Shown here: in pieces, positions 11,838 to 21,400 of the stretch
Numbering within the stretch: position 1 is the first letter of the stretch
How the letters are laid out: every line of letters begins with the position of its first letter
Assembly: GCA_963682025.1 (NCBI GenBank)
Contig: OY821519.1
Location: 145,494,312-145,558,311 of the forward strand
Length of the DNA: 64,000 bases
DNA from: Cordilura impudica
Taxonomy: Eukaryota; Arthropoda; Insecta; Diptera; Scathophagidae
Direction: 5' to 3'
The notes under the pieces: generated by a model
Seen by the model: the letters and a program-made list of their open reading frames with translations, nothing else
Databases searched by the model: none
Told to the model about the DNA's origin: nothing
Translations under genes and position numbers: made by a program

Positions 11838-13669
11838 TTAACCGTAGTCCTACCTTGGTGTAGAACGTTGGTTACCCATTTTCTTGACATTTTCTTTATC
11901 ATGTATATGAACCGAAATGATTTACTTTTAAGTTTCAAATCATACATGGAACGTTGTTTTTCAACAACTTCAATTTGGTATGCATGGTGTAGTTTTCTAC
12001 TCTGCATAGGAAAGTTGTATGAAAATAGTACCTTGTACGCCAAGTGTAAAAAGAAAGGAAGAAACTAAACAATAATAAGTATTTTGTAAATGGTAGGCTA
12101 TGGAGTTTTGATGCTGAAGTTGATGCCTGTGCTGATTTTGTTGATATTGAGCCTATGTTTGTCTCAAATGACAAAAGGCTTCCGAGCGCAACAGCTATGC
12201 AAACAGCATACGCAATCGAACCGCTAATGTGTTGAGACAAAGGCCAGGTACTACTAATACTACTTCATTGCGCGTGAATGGTATCAAGGATGCTTTCTTG
12301 GTATATTTTCCAACCGCTTATTGAGAAAATCATTTTGGAAAAAGTATGCATTTACGAATCGATGCTTCATGCATACTTGGCTGTTTTGATATTGGCTGGC
12401 GTTCACAAGTAAGTTGAATGTTATTGAATATATATAAATAACGAGCTGTTCGATATCACTTTCGATCCGTCTATTTTCAGAAAAATTATGTCAAAAAAAC
12501 AGTTTGAGTACTTGACCAAAATTATTCGCTTCGGTGATAAAATAAGTCGTCGACAAAACAGATCCGCGGATAAACTTGCTCCAACTCGTCATCTGTGGGA
12601 TATGCGATCTGAAATGTTACCATTGCTTTTCAACCCTTACGTCACTGTAGATGAACAGCTATCTGGTTTCCATGGAGGTTGTTTATTTATGAAAAGCAAA
12701 CCAGAGAGATATAGTTTAAAATTTTGGGTACTCGATGTGCAAAGAACTTCTATGTCTGGAAAATACAACCACACCTTGGGGGAGCTTCTGAAGCTGCTCC
12801 AGAAAAAATCAAGGCCACCTCACTATGAGTTGGGTCAAAAATTAGTACAAAACAAATTGACCATGGTTGGAACAAGAACAAGCGCTCGATTCCACCAATG
12901 CAAAAAGACTCCACTCTTTCAGTGTACATTCCAATTTACCAAAGATATTACACTTGTTTCCTAGGTTGGAAAAAAAAATGTAAATGCACAGTGTCGCAGA
13001 GTACTCTTCACAACACGCCAGACGTCGAAACTGTTTAGAAGCAGCTGCCAGAAATAATATCATATTGCAACCGAACTAAGGATGAAGTTGACACAGTTGG
13101 CAAAATGATTTCTGGATATAACTGTAAACGAAAAACCAACAGGCGGCCAGTCAATGGTTGTATTTAGTAACATGATTGATACATCAGCCTTGAATGCAAC
13201 TATTTATTGAAGTTAGTATCATATACTTTTAGAAGTAAACCTAATTCGCCAAAAAATAACAAAAACATGCAAAGCATCGTTCGCTTTTGCATGATCTGGG
13301 ACTTGCCCTTCCCCAACCATATATGGCGCAGAGAAAATGAGGTATAAACTCTGCCTCGCGCGTTCCATTACTGAAAAAAAGAGGCAGATTCATATATTAC
13401 GTGCAAGAAAAGAACGAGAAAGCAAATTATAACCATGAGCTAGCTTGCTGTCTTTGCGAAAAAACCGTTTGCAAGACTCACCAAAACCAAATTGATTACG
13501 TTCCTTGTATAGAAAATATGTAGAACTATATTTCATGCATCACGTTATACGTAAAGATATACGTAAAACTGTTTTTTCTTTAAATAAAATAATTTTTGTT
13601 TACAAATTAAACCTATTTCCATATAAAAACATAGAAGATGTAGAAAACTACACAAAGGTAGGATTATGA
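11838..13669 (+). mobile_element. piggyBac-like transposon nested in the Harbinger element
   Basis: It begins with target TTAA (11838-11841) and the terminal CGTAGTCCTACCTTGGTGTAG. It ends with the matching inverse CTACACAAAGGTAGGATTATG (about 13646-13666). The right-hand TTAA is not preserved. It encloses one degraded piggyBac transposase gene on the + strand. The short open frames on the minus strand between 11828 and 12240 are not genes. Confidence 0.7.
12340..13530 (+). pseudogene. piggyBac transposase pseudogene
   Basis: An uninterrupted segment of 158 codons (12488-12964) reads MSKKQFEYLTKIIRFGDK, then ADKLAPTRHLWDM, VTVDEQLSGFHGGC and KLVQNKLTMVGT. These are the family's RFEYLxxxLRFDDK, FxPIRELWD, TVDEQLxxFRGRCPF and LTxVGT blocks. 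Upstream, YLAVLILAGVHK is readable before a stop (about 12378-12414). Downstream in a shifted frame come DEVDTVGKMISGYNCKRKTN (GGVDxVDxM motif), NMIDTSALNAT, and a cysteine-rich tail with CCLCEKTVCKTH, the C-terminal zinc-binding domain. The gene has several frameshifts and stops and cannot encode an active enzyme. The D of TVDEQ and the D of the GGVD-like motif are still visible. Confidence 0.85.
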
Positions 13670-13841
13670 AGTTTTTTTTTTACTTTTTAACTTGTAAATT
13701 ATTCTCATCGTAATGCGTATTAGCTTTGACGTGAATGCACGAAATCAGAGTGCATTTATACTGAATTTAGCTATTTAAATCTGGCAACACAGTCAACAAT
13801 CAATCAGCTGTTGTCAAATTGTTTACTTTTTACAAATAAAA

Positions 13842-14620
13842 ATGGATGCAACGTCAGCAAAGGTGAGTTATTTTAATTGTTTTTATGAATAAAAAAAAAA
13901 AGAAATATTAAAATCGAAATGCATTTTTCCGTTTTAAGATTTCTAAGGGGAAAAAGAGAAGTGTGTGGAGTGACACCGATGCGCAGGCTCTGCTAGAGCT
14001 GTGAGCGGAACGTGCCACCAATTTGTGACATGCAAAAAGAAATGGGCACATATATAAAGAAATTTCGTTGCAAATGTGCAACAAATTTAACCCTGAAGAA
14101 GTGCACGTGAAGATACAGAATTTCACGCAAAAATACAGGTTTATATTAGAACAACTTTTTTGACACAAAATATATGTATACTCAAATTTGTAGAGAGGAG
14201 AAAAAGGAAATGGGATCTTCTGGTGGGAGCCCATCGGAATGGAAATTTTACAATGCTGTGCACCGGATAATTGGAAGTACTAGTTAATTAGATAAATACA
14301 TCAGATGAATGCCACCAGCCATCGCCGGTGTCACAGCCAATGCCATCGACGGTGTCACAACCAATGACATCACCAGTGTTGCTTTCGGCGCCTCCTTCAC
14401 CACTGCCTTGCAGCAGCTGCTGCTGCTTCATCGTCCTCTAAAAGAAAGATAAATAATTTAGGTGAAGTCGTAGAAATTATGAAAGAGCAAAAGTGTGGTG
14501 GTAGAAGACAGCCAAACATTGTCAAATTAAATCGTTAATACTATTCGGGAGCATAACGAAACTTCGAAACAATTTATAGATTTAATGAAAACTTTAATTG
14601 ACAAAATTTAAAAATTGTAT
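13842..14620 (+). pseudogene. Harbinger Myb/SANT-like DNA-binding protein (ORF2) pseudogene
   Basis: A likely first exon MDATSAK ends at AAAG|GTGAGT (13842-13862). A second segment then reads KRSVWSDTDAQALLEL, stop, AERATNL, stop, AKRNGHIYKEISLQMCNKF (about 13955-14131). Both stops are TGA, and the first stands where the family has Trp. A further segment EEKKEMGSSGGSPSEWKFYN follows after TTTGTAG (about 14194). This is a trihelix/SANT-like domain as in the accessory protein of PIF/Harbinger elements. A proline/serine-rich stretch (SPVSQPMPSTVSQPM) and a basic tail follow in other frames. The premature stops make it a pseudogene. It probably helped the nuclease enter the nucleus and bind the ends. 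Confidence 0.7.
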
Positions 14621-14699
14621 TCATAAAATTCACAAAAATATGTATCACATGCATAATAAAAATATAACTATATAGTTATAGTAAATTCCTGATCATAAT

Positions 14700-15640
14700 G
14701 TTTGTACTTACTAAAACTTAAAGCTATTGCATTCCTGATAGCCGATGCTTTTACATCATTTTCTCCAACTCTTGTTGAGTGGTTGGGCTGGCTTTTTGAA
14801 TCCATGCGGAAGAAACTTCTCCCTTTTCCATTTTGTAAGTTGTGCAAAATACAGCACGTTTTTATTACAACATTAACATGTTTGGTGCTACTTGTAAGCT
14901 CTTACCTATTCTTCGGAATTTAGCTTTAAGTTGGCCAAACGCAGCAGAAAAGCAGAATCGCCAATAAGCAGCAAAGGCACATTGATGTCGGCAATTACTT
15001 TGCTGTTTTGATTAAAAGTTTCAGCGCTTTCATGGAATCTTTTAAAGGAGATTTTTCGAAAATGCAGGAGTCATTGTTTTTCCCACTTGATTCAATGTTT
15101 ATGTATGTGAATCTTGATCTGCGAAAGAAAGAAAGCACATATGAAAAAATGTTCAATAATCTTTAAAAGAAAATTTACCTGTAATCACAACTTGCTATTA
15201 AAACCACTGCATACCAGCCTTTATGATTGTAGTAGTCTACTGCATCCTCTTTTTTTTGGCTGAATATTTATGTGACATCCATCTACAGCTCCAAAGTATT
15301 GCGGAAACCCTTGGTGTTCAAACCCATCAATAACTTGTTTAATTTCTTGGGGATGTGGAGGATAGGAATTAATATAGTGACCTAGATTATTAGATATCAC
15401 TTTGCAAAAATCTATAACAATTTTACCAACGGTACTGCGTCCCATACCGAATAAACTTATATTCCGCTGCCGATCCCAAGCCGAACAATGCTATTGCCAT
15501 TCTCTTATTGAGACGAATACAAAGTCCCATATTGGTGTCCAACCTCTCAATATTTTTAATTTTTTCATACAATTTTTGGAAAGCCTTCCTATTGAGGCGA
15601 AATTTTTGCTTAAATCTGTTGTCGTCCATCGTTAGCACGT
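14700..15640 (-). pseudogene. Harbinger DDE nuclease pseudogene
   Basis: Minus-strand segments occur in order from 15638 downwards. MLTMDDNRFKQKFRLNRKAF begins the first. STVGKIVIDFCKVISNNLG and FPQYFGAVDGCHINIQPKK follow, the latter holding the first catalytic Asp in the GxxDGCHI motif. Next are YYNHKGWYAVVLIASCDYR, then DINVPLLLIGDSAFLLRL (second catalytic Asp, GDSA), and finally a segment with ENDVKASAIRNAIAL. The order and motifs fit DDE_Tnp_4 of PIF/Harbinger. At least two frameshifts and one in-frame stop break it. The third acidic residue could not be placed. Confidence 0.8.
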
Positions 15641-16539
15641 CACACTCCCAAAAAGTGCTGTTGCGGTCCTTTAAAAAATGCTATATATGAATTATAACCT
15701 TTTGGTTCAGAGTGATCTACTGCAATCCCAACTTGCAGCAACACGTTCAGATTTACGGTTGCTAGTGCATGCACAATTTTTACGTTGCAAAAAAATTAGT
15801 TGTGAAACAAACAGCTGTTTACTAAATGTAAAAACTATCGTCTGTCAGGGTAAACTTTAATTTGCATTAGTAAGACTGCTAATACATATTAACACTGTCG
15901 TCTACGAGTATCTACGCTATTAGTAAAAATCAGGATATATTATCCTGAAATAAAAAACAACAGTTAAATAAGCCAAAATATATAAAATGTGTAGCGGTCT
16001 TTTAAATTTAAGATATCTTAAAGTGATTATGTAATGTTAGTAGTTTGCGTAACCACCTTCCATTATCCGCCCATTTCTTTATATCGGTATGGTAAGATTT
16101 AATAACTTTGACATGTCAACCGATTGACTTAAGAACACATGTATACAAAGAACACAGAACACACTAAGAACACAGGTATACAAAACACCGTGGAGGAATA
16201 GTGAAATTGAAAATAGTCGTTCAGTTATGTTAACTCTATGTGCATATCGTCGAACAACACTATTCGTCGTTTGTGTCGATTTTTGTTGAGCACGGGACAG
16301 TGGGAGATCATCCAAATGCCACTCATCGACGTCGAGGACGTTCCAATTAACCGGCTGTAGCGGTAAGGGAGATCGTCGTATCGTCACTGCGCGAATTTAC
16401 AAGGATAACTTGCATTTGTTTTCATATAAGGTGCAATTGACTCAAGGAATTTTAATGGCAGACCGGTCAATTTGCTTGCAATATAGGCAAACAGTCGCTG
16501 GATCGGATGATACTGAGCAAATTTTGATGACTGTTTGTA

Positions 16540-17560
16540 CCGGCGTTTTCACCGAAACTTTCGTTGGGAAATTTCTCTTCAAAGAAGACGAAAATTTCGT
16601 TGCGAAACGATATCGGAGGGTGTCGGCTCATTATGTTTACCCAAAAACTCCAGTTTCGTCACCACGACAAATTGCAAATCAAACAATGCAGTTTCTGCAT
16701 CAGAAATTTCGCATCCGCATCAAATCTACACTGGTGCCTGCGATAATATCATCTTACCTTGTTCATCTGGCCTTGGATGTAATTCGTTTATAACAAATGG
16801 TTCCTAATTTCGTAAATCACATACTGATAACTTTTACACATCGCTGCCGCTGTTAGTCTATTTACGAGCCAGAGAAATTTATAATTTGAGCACAGTGAGA
16901 GGTACTTAATTTTTTTGGTTATGTTTCCAGCATGTAAGCTGCCCACCGATAGCAAAATCAGCAAAGAGCAGAGAGAATTTTGCGTAGAATACATGACTTC
17001 AATTCATGGAGTTGACATAAATACTGTGTTAAGGAAGGATAACAAATGTGTCCGCCGAGCATCAACATATATCGGTATATCCAAAGAAACAATTCTGATG
17101 AACAACCAGCAAAAGCTCCACGGTATGACAGAAAGCAGAAGAAATTGAAGACTCGGAATATTATGATTAGGTTAGGTTTCTACCATTTCGTGAACATGGG
17201 CTCTACAAATGCATTTATTTTATACAACGTCAACGTTTCCAACAATGCGTCTGATGAAGAACTGTTTTTAGAGCTTCCAGATAGCTGTTCGCCTTGTTTC
17301 CTTCAAAAATAAACGATCTCGATGAGCTTTTATCACCACGGCCTGGTATTTCAAGTGTTGGGAAAAGAACTCTTCATCAAATTGCTGATGTTCGGTTCGA
17401 TGGTGCCGATCATTTTCCCGTTTGGGTGAAAAGAAAAGCCAAAAAAAGCTGCAAACATTGCAAGAAATCTGACACACAAGTCATTTGTTGTAAATGCGAC
17501 CTGCATTTATGCGTTCAGATCGATAAAAATTTGTTCTGGGACTACCATAATCGAAAATAA
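16540..17560 (+). pseudogene. Second piggyBac-like transposase remnant (C-terminal half)
   Basis: Readable pieces in shifting frames are IYTGACDNIILPCSSGLGCN (about 16725), FYTSLPLLVYLRAREIYNLS (about 16830-16890), FPACKLPTDSKISKEQR, VLRKDNKCVRRASTYIGIS, FVNMGSTNAFILYNVNVS, and a C-terminal cysteine-rich domain SCKHCKKSDTQVICCKCDLH ending FWDYHNRK. This is the block order of a PGBD/piggyBac transposase. It is distinct in sequence from the copy at 12340-13530. At least three frameshifts are present and no terminal repeats were found. From 15925 to 16540 I see no feature; the open frames there are probably spurious. Confidence 0.7.
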
Positions 17561-17609
17561 AATGTAGTTTAATATTTTTCTGCTCCTTTCTTTCAATAAA
17601 ATTTTTTTT

Positions 17610-18126
17610 AAACTCTTTCTTTTAACTCATATTCTCTGTCTGTCTGTCTGTCTGCCATAGGGCAACCCCATTCCCCCTTATCCAATTGCTCTGAAACTTG
17701 GCCCATAGTCTTGTTGTGACAATCGACTAATTTTGGGGTAGTCACTCACGCACATTTATTCTTATCCGATCGATCTGAAACTTGGTCGATAGACTTGCCG
17801 TGAAAAAGATTAACTTTGGCATAATCATGCACTGTCACGCATAGTCACGCACAGTCACGAAGAGATTAGAATATCACTTCCCCTCATCCGATCGATCTGA
17901 AACTTTGTTCATAGACTTGTTGTGGCCAAAGATTAATTTTAAGATAGTCACGCATAGTCACGCACAGTCACGGAGTGATTTAAAACCCATTTCCCCTCAT
18001 CCAATCAATATGAAACTTGGTCCATAGACTTGTTGTAACCAAAGATTAATTCTAAAATAGTTACGCAAAGTCACGCACAGTCACGGATATATTTAAAACT
18101 CATATGAATAAGGAAAGAAAGAGTTT
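17610..18126 (+). mobile_element. TIR element with internal tandem repeats, short copy
   Basis: Ends are AAACTCTTTCTTT (17610-17622) and AAAGAAAGAGTTT (18114-18126), exact inverses. Inside, after a (CTGT)n run, come about four units marked by CCGATCGATCTGAAACTTGG at about 17681, 17765, 17887 and 18000, each followed by AGTCACGCACAGTCACGG-type motifs. The same architecture with six units is at 31710-32497. There is no coding potential. Confidence 0.7.
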
Positions 18127-18548
18127 TATTGTGATGTTTTATTAGATGCAATCCGACAAGACCGTTACCTGGAATTTGTTCAGAATTTTTTTTCACCTGA
18201 AAATTAAAACTTATGGTTCTTGTGACTATATCTACTTGATAAATTTTTTTTGGCTTAATCCGATCATTTTTAGTTTTTCGGATTTAAGGGTTAAATCTTA
18301 TTCCCTTTGTTTATGTTTTATAGTTATAGTCTATTTAAAAAACAAGTAAGAGTGTTAAATTCGGCTGTGCCGAATCTTTGATACCCTCCACCTCGGTTTG
18401 AGTATTGATGATAAATGTAAACAAAATATTGGAAAAATATGCATGCATTTCCTATATGCATGCGTTTCCGGTTATATGACTAACTTCTCGTTTAATTTAG
18501 TTTTTGCTAATTAAATAGCTCGCCCTAACCTCCATTGCAAAGGTAATG

Positions 18549-20284
18549 TACACACAGAAAACAGATTCGTTGGCGCCACCAAATTTGTTGCCAACCGAAT
18601 TTTTGTAGTCCCATGTACTATCACAATATGATAGTAATAACTGATAACTGAATTATATAATCTATATAAACGTAGAATGGTAAGGGCAATTGTATATAAA
18701 TATAAATTCGATTGTTAGAACTGTGGTATATAGTTGGTACAATGAATGGATTTATTAATTTTATTTGCCATTTATCTATGTTTTTGCTGGTATAAAATAT
18801 TTATAACACTTTTTTAATAATAACTTTTATTAATAATTTTTATTAATAATTTATTTTTATTTAAGCGATATAAGACAATAGCTTGCAATAAAATAGTAAA
18901 CATTAATCTTTACGTAGTCCATACATACTTTATAAATTTTACAATTTTGAGAAAAATATTTTTCTGTTCCACTTATTTCCTGAAATAATAAGTTGGTATT
19001 AATTGGGAAAAATTTTTTTTTAAGAAACTCAACTTGACCACAGAGTAAAATAAATGCAATAAACACAAATTATGATCACATATATGTAACTTGCTTCTGA
19101 GTCAATTGATCGACATTCTGTTACAGAAAAGAATTGATTGGATGAAACACATTGTGTTCCAATACATCGCGATATATTTTTGGTCTTTGGTGAAATCACA
19201 AAACATTTGATCGACCTCATCCAACACGAAACATTTCATATTGTTCGTGTGTATAGACATGCGGTTAGTCATTTCTGAATAAGGTCTGATAAGATGACCA
19301 CATCGTGACGACCAACTTCCTGGTTACGTACGTCCTTAGAAATATTTTTTCCGTCAACACAGGCGTGGAAACGAACTATCATATTTGCGTTGACAAGTCA
19401 GGAGTTGTTGCTGAAATCAAATCCTGGACGTATTGATTTATTGTAATATGATAATAAATAACTTTTACAGGTATTCCACAGAGTTCAGACCATATCCCTC
19501 TATCTTTGACACGACTATTGGTAGCGCGCAGTTGAATGGCAGATTGTTTTTCTAAACCATAAGCATAAATGTCACACAAAAGCTTCTTCCCAGACGCGCT
19601 TAAATACACTTTCAGGTTTCGTATTTAATTTACATACTTCTATGATCCATTTTTTTTTTTTGTATACATAAATTACATTGAAGTTTTTGTAAACGTTGTG
19701 ATATTGATTTGTAAATTTAAATGTTGTTTTTTACATTTTGTTTAAAAAAAATGAAAATTTAATTCGAAAATTTAGTATGACTAAACATATTTTTATATTT
19801 ATTCGATATTTACAACAGAATTTGATTCATGCAAATTTCTGTTAGAAATACCAAAATAGTTTAATAGTTTTGGTTTCTTTTGTTATAACCGAAAAATAAT
19901 TCTTAATACAAATTTAATTTGTAGGAATATAACCAATAATTTGTTACAATATCTGTTAAAACATTTTTCGTTTAAAATATATTGTTATAACCGAATAAGA
20001 AATTGCAGTTGCCAATATTTGGGATTGAAGTATGTAATTGTTGGATTTATAAGGTTGCCTCAATTAAATTAGTTGAATATTTATTGTAAAGAATTTTATT
20101 AGTAAATGGAACTATTTTTGTTGTTGCAGATACTTTTATTTCAGAAGAATTGTGTTTATACAGTAGTTATTAAAGTAAATATATTGTATTATTAAATATT
20201 GAAGAATTATAATAAAAATTCTTATTACCTTAATAAATTTTTCTAGTCTTAACCGAATTCCAACCAATCTTTTTTCTGTGTGTA
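18549..20284 (-). mobile_element. 1.7-kb transposon with TACACACAGAAAA ends
   Basis: TACACACAGAAAACAGATTC at the left and AATCTTTTTTCTGTGTGTA at the right are inverted ends. The element interrupts copy B of the 3-kb repeat between GGTAATG and TATGCAGTAAATCG. Copy A has about 15 extra bases at that site, so the insertion was accompanied by a small loss. The same ends bound the 199-bp MITE at 3728. The interior carries an eIF4A-like minus-strand sequence and no recognised transposase. Internal TTGTTATAACCGAAAAATAA recurs inverted near 33020. Confidence 0.6.
19080..19609 (-). pseudogene. Decayed eIF4A-like DEAD-box helicase sequence inside a transposon
   Basis: The minus-strand reading gives LLCDIYAYGLEKQSAIQLRA, matching the eIF4A Q-motif region [39 protein letters not shown] follows, matching VxCHACIGGTNxxEDxRKL. 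In a shifted frame NRMSIHTNNMKCFVLDEVDQ matches the LRTNNIKxFVLDEADE segment, so the DEAD box is altered to DEVD. A final piece, FIQSIIFCNRM, resembles the ITQAVIFCNTKRK block, with the SAT-motif region missing. The Walker A segment is not recognisable. The stretch reads through without visible introns but has stops and frameshifts, so it cannot make an active helicase. It may be a retrocopy or captured fragment. Identification is by motif order from recall; eIF4A versus eIF4A3 is not resolved. Confidence 0.65.
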
Positions 20285-20348
20285 TATGCAGTAAATCGTG
20301 CTTTTTTGGCTTTTAACTGGCCAAATATTTCTTCATTGCGGCCATATA

Positions 20349-21400
20349 TGAAAAAAGGATTAATTCGTGAATGCACTGAAAGCTTAATGAGGATCTCAAT
20401 ATAATTTTCGAATGGGCTTCTTCAAATGGACTTTACTCAAATCCAAAAAAATCAAAATGTTTAGTTATAACTCAAAGAAATCAAACCATCCCTATAGATA
20501 TTCCAGTATCATTAGGTAATCAGAATATAGAAATCGTGGCATCTGCTAGGAATCTGGGAATCATTTTTAATAAATCGCTCACGTTTAACAATCAGATTAA
20601 TTCTGCATCTGGAAAAATATTTGTAATGCTAAGAACGTTGTACCCTATACAACACCTTACACCTTTAAACATTCGTGTGCTTCTCGCGAAAACTTTCATT
20701 ATGCCGAAGTTACTATATGGTTGTGAGATATTTGCTTTTTGTGATTCAGAAAGTAAAAGGAGATTATTAGTAGCTTACAATGCGATCCTACGTTATGTGT
20801 ATGTATGTATGTGTAAGCGATATGATGGAACTTCTCTTTATTCTAAGTCTCTGTACGGAGTTGACCTCGTGGCCTTAATAAAAATAAGATCATTAACTCT
20901 ACTTCACAAAGTAATATACACCAAAGAACCATCTTATTTATTTGAACGCCTTCAATTTGCACGATCCAATAGAGGAAATAATCTTATACAATTACGATAT
21001 CGAACATTAATCTCTAGTTGGCAATTTTTTATAAATACAATATGTCTGTGGAACTCGTTACCCAACAATTTACAAATAACAGACAACGCTTTACAATTTA
21101 AAAATGAATTGTTTAAAAATGATTTGGTCTCTAGTTTTCAACTTTCTTAATTATTGTTTCATTTGTGATTATATTATATATTCTATACTCTCCCATTATG
21201 TATTAATTTTTTACTTATATTTTTATACTTTTGTAATTTAAAATTATTTTTATTTTTATACTTTTCTTGTTTCTTAAAAGTATTGTAACTACTATCACAA
21301 ATTGATTGTATCATTATAAGATCACATACTGTAATTAAAAAGATTTATATCTTGTTGTATGTGATATCCACATTTAATAAATAAATAAATAAATAAATAT
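20349..21400 (+). mobile_element. 5'-truncated non-LTR retrotransposon
   Basis: It is inserted in copy B of the 3-kb repeat between GCGGCCATATATG and TATAGGTCGGATGG. It ends with a (TAAA)n tail (about 21377-21399) and carries the C-terminal part of a reverse transcriptase. The truncation point is immediately after the target sequence. Confidence 0.7.
20384..21150 (+). pseudogene. Reverse transcriptase C-terminal fragment (non-LTR)
   Basis: An open stretch of about 255 codons without an internal stop begins IIFEWASSNGLYSNPKKSKC, the RT segment after the catalytic YADD box. ASARNLGIIFNKSLTFNNQI (thumb region), PKLLYGCEIFAF and a C-terminal WNSLPNNLQITDN block follow, the usual end of LINE ORF2. 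The YADD box itself is missing because of 5' truncation. No ATG start is appropriate. The intact frame suggests a fairly young insertion compared with neighbouring elements. Clade (Jockey/CR1-like) is uncertain. Confidence 0.8.

Larger units (their letters stand above)
11788..15919 (+). mobile_element. PIF/Harbinger DNA transposon with nested piggyBac
   Basis: Inverted ends start TTGCGTAGACAG...GACGACAG (11788-11825) and finish in the inverse ...GTCGTCTACGAG...CTACGCTA (about 15876-15919), extended by shared TTAATNTGNATTAGCAG. Both sides are flanked by TTA (11785-11787 and 15920-15922), the 3-bp target duplication expected for Harbinger. Inside are the two proteins typical of this superfamily, divergently arranged about a common interior: a Myb/SANT-like DNA-binding protein (+, from 13842) and a DDE nuclease (-, 15640 to 14700). 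Both are broken. A piggyBac element has inserted near the left end, which accounts for about 1.8 kb of the 4.1 kb. Confidence 0.85.

Noticed and set aside
11935..12240. 101-codon minus-strand open frame
   Set aside because: It lies antisense within the piggyBac left end with no family motif.
13908..14234. 108-codon minus-strand open frame
   Set aside because: It is antisense to the Harbinger SANT-like gene, whose + strand motifs explain the coding character.
16079..16387. 102-codon minus-strand open frame
   Set aside because: No recognisable motif and it lies in a transposon remnant area. It is probably chance.
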